Source: Eisenibacter elegans DSM 3317 (GTDB lineage Bacteria; Bacteroidota; Bacteroidia; Cytophagales; Microscillaceae). From it: a DNA stretch of 64,000 nucleotides. Shown here piece after piece: positions 1-8,526 of this stretch (within the stretch, counting starts at the first letter, position 1; each line of letters opens with the position of its first letter). Location of the stretch: positions 1-64,000 of the forward strand of contig NZ_AUMD01000020.1 of assembly GCF_000430505.1 (NCBI RefSeq), written 5' to 3'. A program made the translations under genes and the position numbers. The notes under the pieces are model-generated. The model saw only the letters and a program-made list of their open reading frames with translations, did not search any database and was not told the origin of the DNA.

Positions 1-305
1 TTGGTCTTGATTTTTTGCCCTGTTTTATAATCACAATTCACGAGCCAGCCTCTATCTTCATATGCAACTATACGCAGGTCTGTGTAGGTTTCGGTAGCCG
101 TTGTTGGTACAATGACTGGCTCCGAGCGACGTGCTATGTCGGTTTGTTGAACCGTGGGTTCAGTCCGCTTAGGGGCGTTGCCTTGTAAGACTTACAGGTC
201 TTGAAACTGAGTTTTGAGTTGGGCGAATACGACTTTGTCGTAGGGTAGATACCAAGTACGATGGTTTTGCTGTATTTGAGTTCTCCACGCCTTGCCTTCA
301 ATGTA
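1..305 (-). pseudogene. possible decayed gene running off the left edge
   Basis: Reading the minus strand from about 305 to the window edge gives a protein-like frame with acidic and aromatic composition, including YDKVVFAQLKTQFQDL and later YEDRGWLVNCDYKTGQKIK. It is interrupted by one TAA at 192-194 and has no start codon after that stop. An overlapping minus-strand frame at 134-433 starts with ATG but reads like a low-complexity shadow. I do not recognise a family. It could be a decayed gene, or the internal stop could be a sequencing error. It lies just downstream of ssb on the same strand. Confidence is low. Confidence 0.25.
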
Positions 306-451
306 GCATCAGGATAAGTACGGATACCTATCTTCTTGCCCTCGTTTTTGTATAAAAGTGGGAAAATCTGAATGCTCACGGTAAAATTCTTGTTTAACTG
401 TGTAATTATACACAATAGATTAATAAATAACAAACCAAATCTTGTCTTTTG

Positions 452-784
452 TCAATCTTTCAGCATCAGTAGTTTGTCTGCGATTACTTCAGTTACGTAT
501 TTTTTCACTCCATTGTTGTCTTCATAGCTACGGGTTTTGAGTTTTCCTTCTATATAGATGGTACTACCTTTTTTGAGATATTTTGCAGCCACTTCAGCCA
601 GTCCGCGCCAGGCGATGATATTGTGCCATTCGGTTTCTGTTTGGAGTACTCCGTTTTTGTCTCTGTAGCTTTCACTAGTAGCCAGTGAAAACTTGGCGAT
701 GGCGTAGCCACCCTCCAAGGTTTGTATCTCAGGATCTTTCCCTAGATTTCCTATTAGCATTACTTTGTTGAGCCCTTTCATCAA
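452..784 (-). CDS. ssb: single-stranded DNA-binding protein
   Basis: Single-stranded DNA-binding protein that coats ssDNA in replication, recombination and repair. The 110 residues are essentially one OB fold: it opens with LNKVMLIGNLGKDPEI, then has the EWHNIIAW strand and the YLKKGSTIYIEGKLKTRSY segment typical of bacterial SSB. The protein ends at LLMLKD right after the OB fold, so it lacks the flexible linker and the acidic C-terminal tip (DDDIPF type) that recruits partner proteins in the housekeeping SSB. This suggests a secondary, short SSB paralogue, of the kind often seen beside mobile or competence genes; that role is an inference. There are two adjacent possible start codons, and the second Met fits SSB length equally well. 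Confidence 0.9.
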   Translation of the reverse strand: MMKGLNKVMLIGNLGKDPEIQTLEGGYAIAKFSLATSESYRDKNGVLQTETEWHNIIAWRGLAEVAAKYLKKGSTIYIEGKLKTRSYEDNNGVKKYVTEVIADKLLMLKD

Positions 785-1039
785 TCAACGATACATATAG
801 CTTATGAAATATCTAACTATTAGGCAGCTTTTTATCTTGGCTCAAGGTTTAACGCCGATTTGATTTGCCAATTATATATCATGTCTCACTGAGCTATGCT
901 GGCGTACGCGGCTAAGGGACATCCGAGCACGAGAGTGCGAAGGATACGGGCGCTAGCCCTACAGTGTAGCCTTGCGGCTTGTCTGCAAGCTACCGCCAAC
1001 CAGCCTTCCCCGCGCCAAAGACGTGGTGGGGGAGGGTCA
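785..1039. other. intergenic GC-rich stretch with repeat-like sequence
   Basis: No convincing gene. The stretch 900-1030 is GC-rich and repeat-like. The phrase gatacgggcgctagccc near 940-957 has a close relative (gatgcgggcgctagcac) near 11870-11886. It looks like a degenerate intergenic repeat rather than coding sequence. Confidence 0.4.
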
Positions 1040-1079
1040 AAAAATCAAGCCCCTGTAAGGGTGTTCTTACAGGGGCTTG
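1040..1079 (-). terminator. rho-independent terminator of leucine dehydrogenase gene
   Basis: A perfect 14-bp stem, caagcccctgtaag (1046-1059) with its complement at 1066-1079 and a 6-nt loop. Read on the minus strand it is followed by a run of T (from 1045 downwards). It sits about 40 bp past the stop codon of the minus-strand dehydrogenase gene, as expected for intrinsic termination. Confidence 0.85.
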
Positions 1080-1117
1080 GGGTTTGTGTGTGGTGTACAA
1101 TATGCTCAAGTAGCGCT

Positions 1118-2215
1118 CTAGTAGAGGCGCTTGAGGTTTTTCATCTGCTCGATACGCTGTAGGGCTAGGCGTAGGGCAGCCTCGTGGGTGTTGATGCTTT
1201 CGGCCTCGGCAGTTTGGTACAGCTTTGTTGTGATGTCATAGATCTGCTCGGTGTGTTGCATAGCGCGCTCACGGTTGTATTGCTGTATGATTTCGTAATA
1301 GACATTGATGATGCCGCCGGAGTTGATTAGGAAGTCGGGGGCATAGAGGATGCCTTTTTGGCGGCATTTGTCGGCGTGGGTGCGCTCGTCTTGGAGTTGG
1401 TTGTTGGCTGCTCCGCTGATGATGGCGCAGCTGAGGCGCTCTAGGCTGTCGTCGTTGATGGTTGCACCAAGGGCGCAGGGGGCGTAGATGTCCATAGGTT
1501 GGTCATACACAGCGTCTGGTGCGATAACGGTTACCTTGTGTTTGGCCGCAATGGCTTGGAGTCGGTCTTCGTAGATGTCGGCTATGTAGATATTGGCATT
1601 TTCTTTGGCCAGCAAGTCTACTAGGTAGCTGCCTACATGTCCGGCACCTTGTACTACGATGCGCTTACCATTGAGGCTTTCGTTACCATACACTTTTTTG
1701 GCAGAGGCTTTCATGCCCATGTACACGCCGTAGGCGGTTATGGGAGAGGGGTCTCCGCCGCCACCCATCATTTCGGGCTTGCCCGATACGTGTTGGGTTT
1801 GTGTGGCAATGTGTTCGATGTCTCGGGTGTTGATGCCCACATCTTCGGCAGTGATGTAGCGCCCGCCAAGGCTGTCTACATATTTTCCAAAGGCACGGAA
1901 GAGGAACTCCGACTTGTCTTTGCGTGCGTCGCCAAGGATTACGGCCTTGCCTCCGCCGAGGTTGAGGCCGGCTACAGCGTTCTTGAAAGTCATTCCACGA
2001 GAGAGGCGCAGCACATCGTGCAGTGCGTCGGCCTCCTGGGCATAAGTCCACATACGGGTGCCTCCGGCTGCGGGTCCTAGGGTTGTGTCGTGGATGGCAA
2101 TGATGGCACGCAGGCCGGTGGCCTTGTCGTGGCAGAATACGACTTGCTCGTGCTCATATTGAGCCGCTTGGTCGAATATTGAAAGGGCTTGCTGTTCTTT
2201 CACAACGGTTTGCAT
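1118..2215 (-). CDS. ldh: leucine dehydrogenase (Glu/Leu/Phe/Val dehydrogenase family)
   Basis: NAD-dependent branched-chain amino acid dehydrogenase that interconverts L-leucine and related amino acids with their 2-oxo acids plus ammonia in the cytosol. The 365 residues match the usual length of leucine dehydrogenases. The catalytic-domain signature PAAGGTRMW is at about 48-56. The two conserved lysines lie in MTFKNA (K78) and in the glycine-rich GGGKA motif (K90). A Rossmann motif, GAGHVG, is at 190-195. A strong terminator follows and a TAnnTTTG promoter box lies about 85 bp upstream, so the gene is probably monocistronic. A sister enzyme such as valine or phenylalanine dehydrogenase is possible, but leucine dehydrogenase fits best. 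Confidence 0.9.
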   Translation of the reverse strand: MQTVVKEQQALSIFDQAAQYEHEQVVFCHDKATGLRAIIAIHDTTLGPAAGGTRMWTYAQEADALHDVLRLSRGMTFKNAVAGLNLGGGKAVILGDARKDKSEFLFRAFGKYVDSLGGRYITAEDVGINTRDIEHIATQTQHVSGKPEMMGGGGDPSPITAYGVYMGMKASAKKVYGNESLNGKRIVVQGAGHVGSYLVDLLAKENANIYIADIYEDRLQAIAAKHKVTVIAPDAVYDQPMDIYAPCALGATINDDSLERLSCAIISGAANNQLQDERTHADKCRQKGILYAPDFLINSGGIINVYYEIIQQYNRERAMQHTEQIYDITTKLYQTAEAESINTHEAALRLALQRIEQMKNLKRLY

Positions 2216-2300
2216 GGGCGATTGATGCTTTGAAAAATAAACTTACAACTCTTTGTTTCGCCCTGCAAGTTGTCTTGCCTCTTTCAGACGAAACCAATTG

Positions 2301-2308
2301 CAAAGATA
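2301..2308 (-). promoter_or_regulatory. candidate -7 box (TATCTTTG) for leucine dehydrogenase
   Basis: The minus strand reads TATCTTTG, an exact match to the Bacteroidota -7 consensus TAnnTTTG, about 85 nt upstream of the dehydrogenase start. No clear -33 TTTG was seen at the usual spacing. Confidence 0.45.
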
Positions 2309-2536
2309 CCGCCTTGGTTTTAGAATAGTGCTATTTTTTGTAAAAAAAATTATATTCCAAATTTTATTTGCCAAAGCATATAATCTTTGTTCTATCGGCC
2401 TGATAGGATACCTAACCTACGGCGTTTGCAGGTCTTGGCTTTATTTACGATTTTTGCTGCCCGTCAGGGGCGCAACCCTAGTGTGTAGAGGGGTATGGAG
2501 GGAGTGTTTTTTTATGGTTTTTTTACAAATGTGCTT

Positions 2537-3610
2537 ATGGCAAATAACTTACTGACTATCTCCGCCGATGGGCGGCCTGTATATCTTCACGAAGACCTCA
2601 CGGTGCTTTGCCAAGCCTTCGATTGGGCGGCATATTCGCGCTGTTTTGTATTGGTAGATACCCATACGGCGACGCACTGTTATCCGTTTTTGCGCGAGAT
2701 ATTGCCTGCTGATCATCAGCTTATTAGTGTGCAGGCCGGAGAGCTTCACAAAACCCTAGACACCTGCCAGTACATTTGGCAGCGCCTCACTGCCGCCAAA
2801 GCCGACCGACGGGCGTTGTTGCTCAACCTAGGCGGTGGGGTATTGGGCGATATGGGCGGATTTTGTGCAGCGACTTACAAGCGTGGTATTGCTTTTGTAC
2901 AAATGCCTACGACCTTGCTCTCTCAGGTAGATGCGAGTGTGGGTGGTAAGCTAGGCATCGATTTCGATGGCCTCAAAAACCATATTGGTTTGTTTGCCCA
3001 CCCGGAGGCGGTATTGGTGAGTCCATTATTTTTGAAAACCCTGCCGGCCAACGAGCTGCGTTCGGGTTTTGCCGAAATCATCAAACACTGCCTGATTGCA
3101 GATGCGGCTGCCTGGGAGCGACTTCAAGCCCACACCGAGCTCGGCACACTCCCTTGGATGGAATTGATTGCTCACTCGGTGCGTATCAAGGCCGAAGTAG
3201 TGGCCCAAGACCCCCGCGAACAAGGCCTGCGCAAGATACTCAACTTTGGGCATACCATAGGCCACGCGCTCGAAACGCAGGCGCTACACAGCCCGCAGCC
3301 ATTGCTCCACGGCGAGGCCGTCGCGATTGGGATGTGGGCCGAAGGGTTTGTTTCCAAACAGCGCGGTCTGCTGTCTGAGGAGGCTTTTGGGCAAGTCGAT
3401 CAGGCGCTTCGTTGCTGGTATCCATCCCAGCAGCTCAGCGAAGAGGGTATCCGCCAGGCGCTCCCGCTGATGCTCCACGACAAGAAAAACAGCCGCCAAA
3501 CGATTATGGCCACCTTGCTCGATGGTATCGGCAAGGCCATCTATGACCAGCCGCTGACGATAGAAGAAGCCCAGCAGGCGCTAGAGGCTTATGTAGCTTT
3601 GGGCAAATAA
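2537..3610 (+). CDS. aroB: 3-dehydroquinate synthase
   Basis: Second enzyme of the shikimate pathway, converting DAHP to 3-dehydroquinate; cytosolic, NAD- and metal-dependent. The NAD-binding motif GGGVLGDMGG is at about 99-108, followed by MPTTLLSQVDASVGGK, a hallmark of the family. The metal-ligand regions GFAEIIKH, NFGHTIGHALE and LLHGEAVAIGM follow in order. I chose the ATG at 2537 (MANNLL), which gives 357 residues, typical of AroB. An upstream in-frame ATG at 2495 would add 14 residues unlike the family. The neighbours on either side face the other way, so it is probably a single-gene unit. Confidence 0.93.
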   Translation: MANNLLTISADGRPVYLHEDLTVLCQAFDWAAYSRCFVLVDTHTATHCYPFLREILPADHQLISVQAGELHKTLDTCQYIWQRLTAAKADRRALLLNLGGGVLGDMGGFCAATYKRGIAFVQMPTTLLSQVDASVGGKLGIDFDGLKNHIGLFAHPEAVLVSPLFLKTLPANELRSGFAEIIKHCLIADAAAWERLQAHTELGTLPWMELIAHSVRIKAEVVAQDPREQGLRKILNFGHTIGHALETQALHSPQPLLHGEAVAIGMWAEGFVSKQRGLLSEEAFGQVDQALRCWYPSQQLSEEGIRQALPLMLHDKKNSRQTIMATLLDGIGKAIYDQPLTIEEAQQALEAYVALGK

Positions 3611-3656
3611 GTATGCTCCGGGTGGGGGCTGCGTCTTTTGCTCCCGCAGTGCTGGG

Positions 3657-4142
3657 TCAAAACAGCTGTGTCTGTATGCCTCCTTGTTCGAGATGGAGGA
3701 GGTATTCTTTGCGCCAAAGCTCGCCGGCATAACCAATGAGTTGACCTTGGCTACCGATTACACGATGGCAGGGGACAATCACCAACCAAGGGTTTTGTCC
3801 GTTGGCAGCGGCCACCGGGCGTACAGCCTTGGGCTTGCCTAGGGCGGCGGCTAGCTCGGCATAGGTACAGGTTTGCCCATAGGGAATTTCTTGAAGTGCG
3901 CCCCATACACGGATTTGTAGCGGAGTACCTTCTCCTCCTGCCAGCGGCACGGTAAAGCGCGTAAGCCGGTGGGCAAAATAAGCTTCCAGCTCCTGTGCCA
4001 ATAGCTGCAACACAGGGTTTGAAACTGTATGCGGCGCTAATGGTGGCGTTTGGGGCTCGTCAAATCTAAGGGCTAAGAGGCTTGTATCATCAGCCTGAGC
4101 CAGCATCCAGCCAAGCGGAGTAGAGATATGCAGTTGTTCCAT
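3657..4142 (-). CDS. ogt: methylated-DNA--[protein]-cysteine S-methyltransferase
   Basis: Suicide DNA-repair protein that transfers alkyl groups from O6-alkylguanine to its own cysteine. The acceptor motif PCHRVIG contains Cys125 and is preceded by the family pattern AAANGQNPWLVIV. A helix-turn-helix segment (GQTCTYAELAAALGKPKAV) precedes it. I chose the ATG at 4142, giving 161 residues. An in-frame upstream start would place the first codons inside the terminator hairpin of the upstream acyl-CoA dehydrogenase and add 37 residues not typical of the family. There is no Ada-type regulatory domain, so this is the stand-alone Ogt form. Confidence 0.9.
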   Translation of the reverse strand: MEQLHISTPLGWMLAQADDTSLLALRFDEPQTPPLAPHTVSNPVLQLLAQELEAYFAHRLTRFTVPLAGGEGTPLQIRVWGALQEIPYGQTCTYAELAAALGKPKAVRPVAAANGQNPWLVIVPCHRVIGSQGQLIGYAGELWRKEYLLHLEQGGIQTQLF

Positions 4143-4247
4143 TGTGTTGTACTTGTTTTTCGGCGTAAATTGATACCAAGATGCAAAGTTTTCTCCGCCC
4201 GTGGCTGTGTCCACACAGGTATTTACGTACACACACAAAAATACAAA

Positions 4248-4273
4248 AGCCACCCCAAAGATTTGAGGTGGCT
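4248..4273 (-). terminator. terminator between acyl-CoA dehydrogenase and ogt
   Basis: Inverted repeat agccaccccaaa/tttgaggtggct with one mismatch and a very short loop. A T-rich run follows on both strands, so it may work in both directions. It lies 23 bp past the acyl-CoA dehydrogenase stop codon. Confidence 0.75.
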
Positions 4274-4295
4274 CGTTTTATTCAGATGGTTGAAC

Positions 4296-6110
4296 TTACA
4301 TAATCAATGCTTGCTGGGCGGCATCGACGGTAAGCGCTTCGGCATTCATCAAGGGGTCGATAAGCCCTTTGGTGCGAGGCAACACATATGCAAAGTAGTA
4401 TTTCATCGTGTGGATTTTGCTCTCATAGAAGTGCAAGTCGTCGCCTTGAGGGTTCTTGGTTACGAGCGCTTCTTTGGCTACTGTACCTTGCTTGAGCCAC
4501 TGCCAGCCTACGGTTACGAGTCCGAAAAGCTCCATATAAAGTGTGGCATCTTTCAAGAATAGCTCTACTTGGCCTTTCATCGCAAAGCCTACGAGGTGTT
4601 GCGTAACTTTTTGGAGCTCTTGAGCAGATTTTTCTAGTTGCTCTGCAAAAGGCTTCAGCTCGTTGTGGGTTTTGGCTGCTTGGATGTCCTTAGTTACTTC
4701 TTGGAAGAAGGCCATTGCGGCTTTACCGTTTTTCATGGTGATGTTACGGCCTAGTAGGGCGAGCGACTGGATGCCGGTAGTGCCTTCGTAGATAGTCGTG
4801 ATGCGGATATCGCGGTATAGGCGCTCCAGCGGGAAGTCGGTGCAGTAACCACCACCACCAAACACCTGCATACTAGAGCTGACAGACTCCACGCCAAACT
4901 CTGTGGGGAAAGTTTTGATGACTGGCGTTAGGAAGTCAAGTAGGAGTTGGTAGCGCTCTTTCTCTTCGCCTTCGGTGGTCAGCTCGTAGTCAGCATATTT
5001 GGCTCCTTGTAGAATCAAGCTGATAGAACCTTCGACGATGGCTTTTTGGAAAAGCAGCATACGCTTCACGTCGGCGTGGTTGATGATCAGTGTTTGGGGG
5101 GCGTTTGGGTCTTGGCCTTTGATGTCGAGGCGCTGACCTTGTGGGCGCTCGTGTGCATATTGCAAAGCCTCATAATAAGCAGCTGAGGCGATGGCAGCAC
5201 CAGTAACGCCTACTCCGATGCGGGCTTCGTTCATCATCTGGAACATTTGTGGCAGACCTCTGTGTTCTTCACCTACTAGCCAGCCGTAGCAGTTATCTTC
5301 GTCGCCTACTTGAATGTGTAGGGCGGGAGTACCTCTCTGCCCCATTTTGTGGAAGATACCGGCAGTTTTTACGTCATTGTCTACCAGCTGACCATTTTCG
5401 GGGCGGTATTTAGGGACTACAAATAGTGAGATACCTTTGGCTCCGGCGGGGCCGCCTTCGATTTTGGCTAGGTATAGGTGTACTACGTTTTCTACACCTT
5501 CATAATCGCCGGCAGAGATATAGATTTTTTGACCTTTGATTTTGTATTTGCCCGGCTCACCTGTAGGTGTTGCTACAGAGGTGATATAGTGTAGAGAGCT
5601 ACCGGCCTGAGGCTCGGTCAAACACATTGTACCTTGCCACTCACCGCTAAACATCTTGGGCAGGTAGGTATCTTGTAGTTCTTTGTTGCCAAATGATACA
5701 ATAAGGTTAGCTGCGCCGCTGGTCAAGCCGCTGAACATAGTCAGGGCGTTGTTGGCTGCGCTCATAATCAAACCTGAGGCGGTATTGACCGTTACGGGCA
5801 GTTGTGAGCCACCCATTTCGAGGGGGGCAAACACGCCGATAAGGCCTGATTCGCCCATCAGGCGGGTATATTCGTGTACTTTGGCGTGTACGGTTACTTT
5901 GTCGTTTTCAAGCTCGGCCTGAACGTGATCCATCTCTACGGCAATAGGAGCAGCCACATTGTCGGCGATTTGCTCCGTGCTTTCTAAAATCATGTCGATG
6001 GCTTCGGCATCAATATGCTCAAAGCGAGGATGGCTGGTTACTTCGGCTGCGTTGAAGACTTCCTTCATCATAAACTGAAGGTTGCGCTTGCTGATATTTT
6101 GTTTTGCCAT
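4296..6110 (-). CDS. acyl-CoA dehydrogenase (long form with C-terminal extension)
   Basis: FAD-dependent acyl-CoA dehydrogenase carrying out the first step of fatty acid beta-oxidation. It is 604 residues, longer than the ~380-residue short form, with the extended C-terminal domain seen in FadE-like and AcdC-type enzymes. The FAD/substrate motifs are present: MCLTEPQAGSS (about 157-168) and the region YRDIRITTIYEGTTGIQ, where ExTTGIQ contains the glutamate used as catalytic base in this family. The glycine-rich FGGGGY precedes it. It stands alone between divergent or terminated neighbours. The substrate chain length cannot be read from the sequence. Bacteroidota commonly carry several paralogues of this form. 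Confidence 0.88.
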   Translation of the reverse strand: MAKQNISKRNLQFMMKEVFNAAEVTSHPRFEHIDAEAIDMILESTEQIADNVAAPIAVEMDHVQAELENDKVTVHAKVHEYTRLMGESGLIGVFAPLEMGGSQLPVTVNTASGLIMSAANNALTMFSGLTSGAANLIVSFGNKELQDTYLPKMFSGEWQGTMCLTEPQAGSSLHYITSVATPTGEPGKYKIKGQKIYISAGDYEGVENVVHLYLAKIEGGPAGAKGISLFVVPKYRPENGQLVDNDVKTAGIFHKMGQRGTPALHIQVGDEDNCYGWLVGEEHRGLPQMFQMMNEARIGVGVTGAAIASAAYYEALQYAHERPQGQRLDIKGQDPNAPQTLIINHADVKRMLLFQKAIVEGSISLILQGAKYADYELTTEGEEKERYQLLLDFLTPVIKTFPTEFGVESVSSSMQVFGGGGYCTDFPLERLYRDIRITTIYEGTTGIQSLALLGRNITMKNGKAAMAFFQEVTKDIQAAKTHNELKPFAEQLEKSAQELQKVTQHLVGFAMKGQVELFLKDATLYMELFGLVTVGWQWLKQGTVAKEALVTKNPQGDDLHFYESKIHTMKYYFAYVLPRTKGLIDPLMNAEALTVDAAQQALIM

Positions 6111-6363
6111 AATTTTAAAGAGTAACTTGTTTTAAACGCTATTGTCGATACTTTCTATGGTGAATGGTCGATTGAGTACAATAATCTATTCACATATTCA
6201 TAAGGTAAAAATACAGCTTTTGAAAAGCTCGTACAAGTTTTTGATGCAATTATTATGCGTGCATACTATTTTTTCCTAAAAAAGTACCATAAAAACTTTT
6301 TATGATACTATCATACAACGGTTTTTAGCTTTAAAAGTTTGGCCAAATGGCCTAAATAGCTTT

Positions 6364-6528
6364 TCAAGGCTTTCGATTTCGGCGGGTATTGGCCGGGGAG
6401 TTGCCATAGGGGCAATGTCGGCATCCGTTTTTGCAACAGTAACCGCGTTTGAGGTGGTATTTGGCGGTGAAGACATACAGTCCGTTTTCGACATAATAAT
6501 CTTCTCCTTCTACTAAGTGGCGTGGCAT
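6364..6528 (-). CDS. small DUF5522 family cysteine-rich protein
   Basis: A 54-residue protein starting MPRHLVEGEDYYVENG and containing FTAKYHLKRGYCCKNGCRHC followed by PYGN. The RGYCC-x2-GCRHCPYG signature marks the DUF5522 family, small proteins common in Bacteroidota with four closely spaced cysteines that probably bind metal. The function is unknown. The frame continues open upstream for about 40 codons without an ATG, so I chose the ATG at 6528, which puts the conserved LVEGEDYY block near the N-terminus as in relatives. The C-terminal tail (SPANTRRNRKP) is basic. The gene lies between the desaturase and acyl-CoA dehydrogenase genes, all on the minus strand. Confidence 0.75.
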   Translation of the reverse strand: MPRHLVEGEDYYVENGLYVFTAKYHLKRGYCCKNGCRHCPYGNSPANTRRNRKP

Positions 6529-6732
6529 ATCCAGATAGGGCGTGGGGGTATGAGGTTTTCTGACGGCGGCCTCTCCATTGGAAGCGCCTATTTTTGGGTA
6601 AACAAAATAAGTCGGGCAAGGGTTTGTTTGGGCTGTACTTAGACGAAAAAAACGGCCACAGGTGCACGGATGGTGTTATGGTTTTCAGTGAGCGTACTTT
6701 GGTTGGGCAGAGGCGAGGTATCCCAAAAACGG

Positions 6733-6772
6733 CCACGGATGCACGAATTTTAGTTCCATTCGTACATCCGTG
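6733..6772. repeat. inverted copy of the ccacggatgcacgaat repeat
   Basis: ccacggatgcacgaat (6733-6748) faces attcgtacatccgtg (6758-6772), forming a hairpin with one mismatch. Single half-copies occur at 33476-33491 and, with one change, at 55846-55861. A diverged copy lies around 6657-6672. This is a dispersed intergenic motif of unknown role. Confidence 0.6.
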
Positions 6773-6825
6773 CAAGCCTCCCTAGCTGAAGTGTTATAGG
6801 CGCTGGGAGATTTTCAAACAATCAT

Positions 6826-7938
6826 TTAGGCTCTTCCGAGCTGCTTCAACATCCTGATATGAGAGTTGATGGCCTGCCCGAAGGTCTTTTGCTCGTAATA
6901 TGGTAGTTCAAATTCGGCGGCAGTCTGTCGGACTATTTCGGAGATAGGTTTGTAGTGGATATGGCATACATGGGGGAAGAGGTGATGCTCTACCTGAAAA
7001 TTCAGCCCTCCGATATACCAAGACAGCAGTTGGTTGTTGCGTGCAAAGTTGGACGTAGTATACAGCTGGTGAACGGCCCAGGTGTTTTCTAGGCTGCCGG
7101 TCTCATCGGGTACAGGATAGGTTGTACCCTCTACTACGTGGGCAAGTTGGAAGATAACGCTCAGAATCAGCCCCGCAGTCATGTGTACGACCAAGAAGCC
7201 CAACAATACTTGCCACCAGGCGATGCCCAATACATAATAAGGCAATACAAGGGCAAAGGTGATGTACAACACCTTGGTCAGGATCAAGACGGATAGGTCT
7301 TTGTAGAAGTCTGATTTCACCTTTACTTTAAAGTCTTTTTGATGGTATTGGAAAACCTTGATGAAATCTTTCACCAAGAAAGAAAAGGTCATCAAAGAAT
7401 ACAAGGGGAAGGCATAGATATACTGGAAGCGGTGGTATTTTTTGAGTGGGGCTTCGGGCGATAAGCGCAGAATCCATTTGGTATCGATGTCCTCATCTAC
7501 TTCAAACACATTGGTGAAGGTATGGTGTAGGACATTGTGTTGGGTTTTCCAGCAGAACACATTTCCTCCAAGGAGGTAGAGGCTGCTGCCTAGCAGGCGG
7601 TTTACCCAGCCTTTGGAGGAGTAGGTGCCGTGGAGGGCATCGTGCATAATCGACATGCCTACGCCTGCCATGCCCACACCCATCAGCAGGGTCAAGCCAA
7701 GCATTTGCCAAGGGCTGAACCAGCCGCTTAGAATCAAGAAATAAGGGACGGCATATAAAGACAGCATCACAATAGTCTTTACGAACATCCTGTAGTCAGC
7801 TTGTTTTTTGTATTGATTGTCTTTGAAATAATCTTCTACACGCTGACGCAGGGTTGGGAAAAAATCAGATTTCTGTTTGTTAGAAAACCTGAGTTGTTGG
7901 TTTTTGGGCCGATTTAGGGTGCTTTCAGCTTTCATCAT
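6826..7938 (-). CDS. membrane fatty acid desaturase (acyl-lipid/linoleoyl-CoA type)
   Basis: Integral-membrane di-iron desaturase that inserts a double bond into fatty acyl chains of lipids or acyl-CoA. The three histidine boxes are in order: HDALH at 99-103, HNVLHH at 134-139 and QVEHHLFP near residue 305. The QVEHH form of the third box is characteristic of front-end (delta-5/6-like) and related bacterial desaturases. Hydrophobic segments lie at about 53-95 and 210-260. Its 370 residues are normal for the family. There is no fused cytochrome b5 domain. The regiospecificity cannot be assigned. About 500 bp of non-coding DNA lies upstream. Confidence 0.88.
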   Translation of the reverse strand: MMKAESTLNRPKNQQLRFSNKQKSDFFPTLRQRVEDYFKDNQYKKQADYRMFVKTIVMLSLYAVPYFLILSGWFSPWQMLGLTLLMGVGMAGVGMSIMHDALHGTYSSKGWVNRLLGSSLYLLGGNVFCWKTQHNVLHHTFTNVFEVDEDIDTKWILRLSPEAPLKKYHRFQYIYAFPLYSLMTFSFLVKDFIKVFQYHQKDFKVKVKSDFYKDLSVLILTKVLYITFALVLPYYVLGIAWWQVLLGFLVVHMTAGLILSVIFQLAHVVEGTTYPVPDETGSLENTWAVHQLYTTSNFARNNQLLSWYIGGLNFQVEHHLFPHVCHIHYKPISEIVRQTAAEFELPYYEQKTFGQAINSHIRMLKQLGRA

Positions 7939-8457
7939 TAAAGTTTTTGAAATAATAAAACAAGGGGTGGGGTAGGGGTATTGGTGGAGGTTCTTCTGAG
8001 GGCATAGACCAACACAGCATTGTGATGTTGGGCAAAGGCTTGGGAGAGCCCTAGCAAGTGAGTTTGCTTAGTTAGAAAGAATGACTGTTAGGGGGGGAGT
8101 CAACCGCCGGGCATTTTTGCTGCTCAAAGGCAATATGTAGTGGCGATTATTTGTAAATAGTTATGGTTAAGTATTTTGTGCCTTTTGCAAAGCCTGCACA
8201 GTTTGGGCTTTGGATGTATGTGTGTTACTAATACGAAGCTATTTTGAGCCAATTTATCAAGCCTTATTGATAAAGAGCGACATTACTCAGGCAAGGTAGA
8301 TAATTTATACTATTCTTGCAAGTGGAGCAAATGAATATACTTCTCCATCTACAAAATATCCAAACATCCTTACAGATAAGGCCGTATTTTGCCAAAAAAT
8401 ATACTATTTGTACAAAGCTCAAAGCGCGCTACCTAGCTCCTGAGGGGTGCTGCGGAC
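7939..8457. other. intergenic region, no gene seen
   Basis: About 500 bp between the divergent desaturase and pdxH genes. It becomes AT-rich toward 8150-8400. I saw no conserved frame, RNA gene or repeat here. Regulatory sites for the desaturase may lie in it, but none stands out. Confidence 0.5.
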
Positions 8458-8463
8458 TTGGGT

Positions 8464-8495
8464 TTTGTATGTCTGCTCAATAAGCATTACATTTG
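8464..8495 (+). promoter_or_regulatory. Bacteroidota-type promoter of pdxH
   Basis: TTTG at 8464-8467, a 20-nt spacer, and TACATTTG at 8488-8495. This matches the TTTG/TAnnTTTG promoter consensus. The predicted transcription start falls about 25 nt before the pdxH ATG at 8527, which supports that start choice. Confidence 0.65.
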
Positions 8496-8526
8496 CTTAA
8501 CTATTTACCAATTTACTATAGCAACT

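Noticed and set aside
134-433. 99-codon minus-strand frame with an ATG start
   Set aside because: It has no family features, and another frame across the same stretch reads more like protein. Kept only as part of the possible decayed gene at the left edge.
896-1162. 88-codon plus-strand frame
   Set aside because: It overlaps the terminator and the 3' end of leucine dehydrogenase on the other strand, and has low-complexity, repeat-derived composition.
6311-6775. 154-codon minus-strand frame
   Set aside because: It runs through the real DUF5522 gene in another frame and is Arg/Leu/Pro-rich as expected for a shadow.
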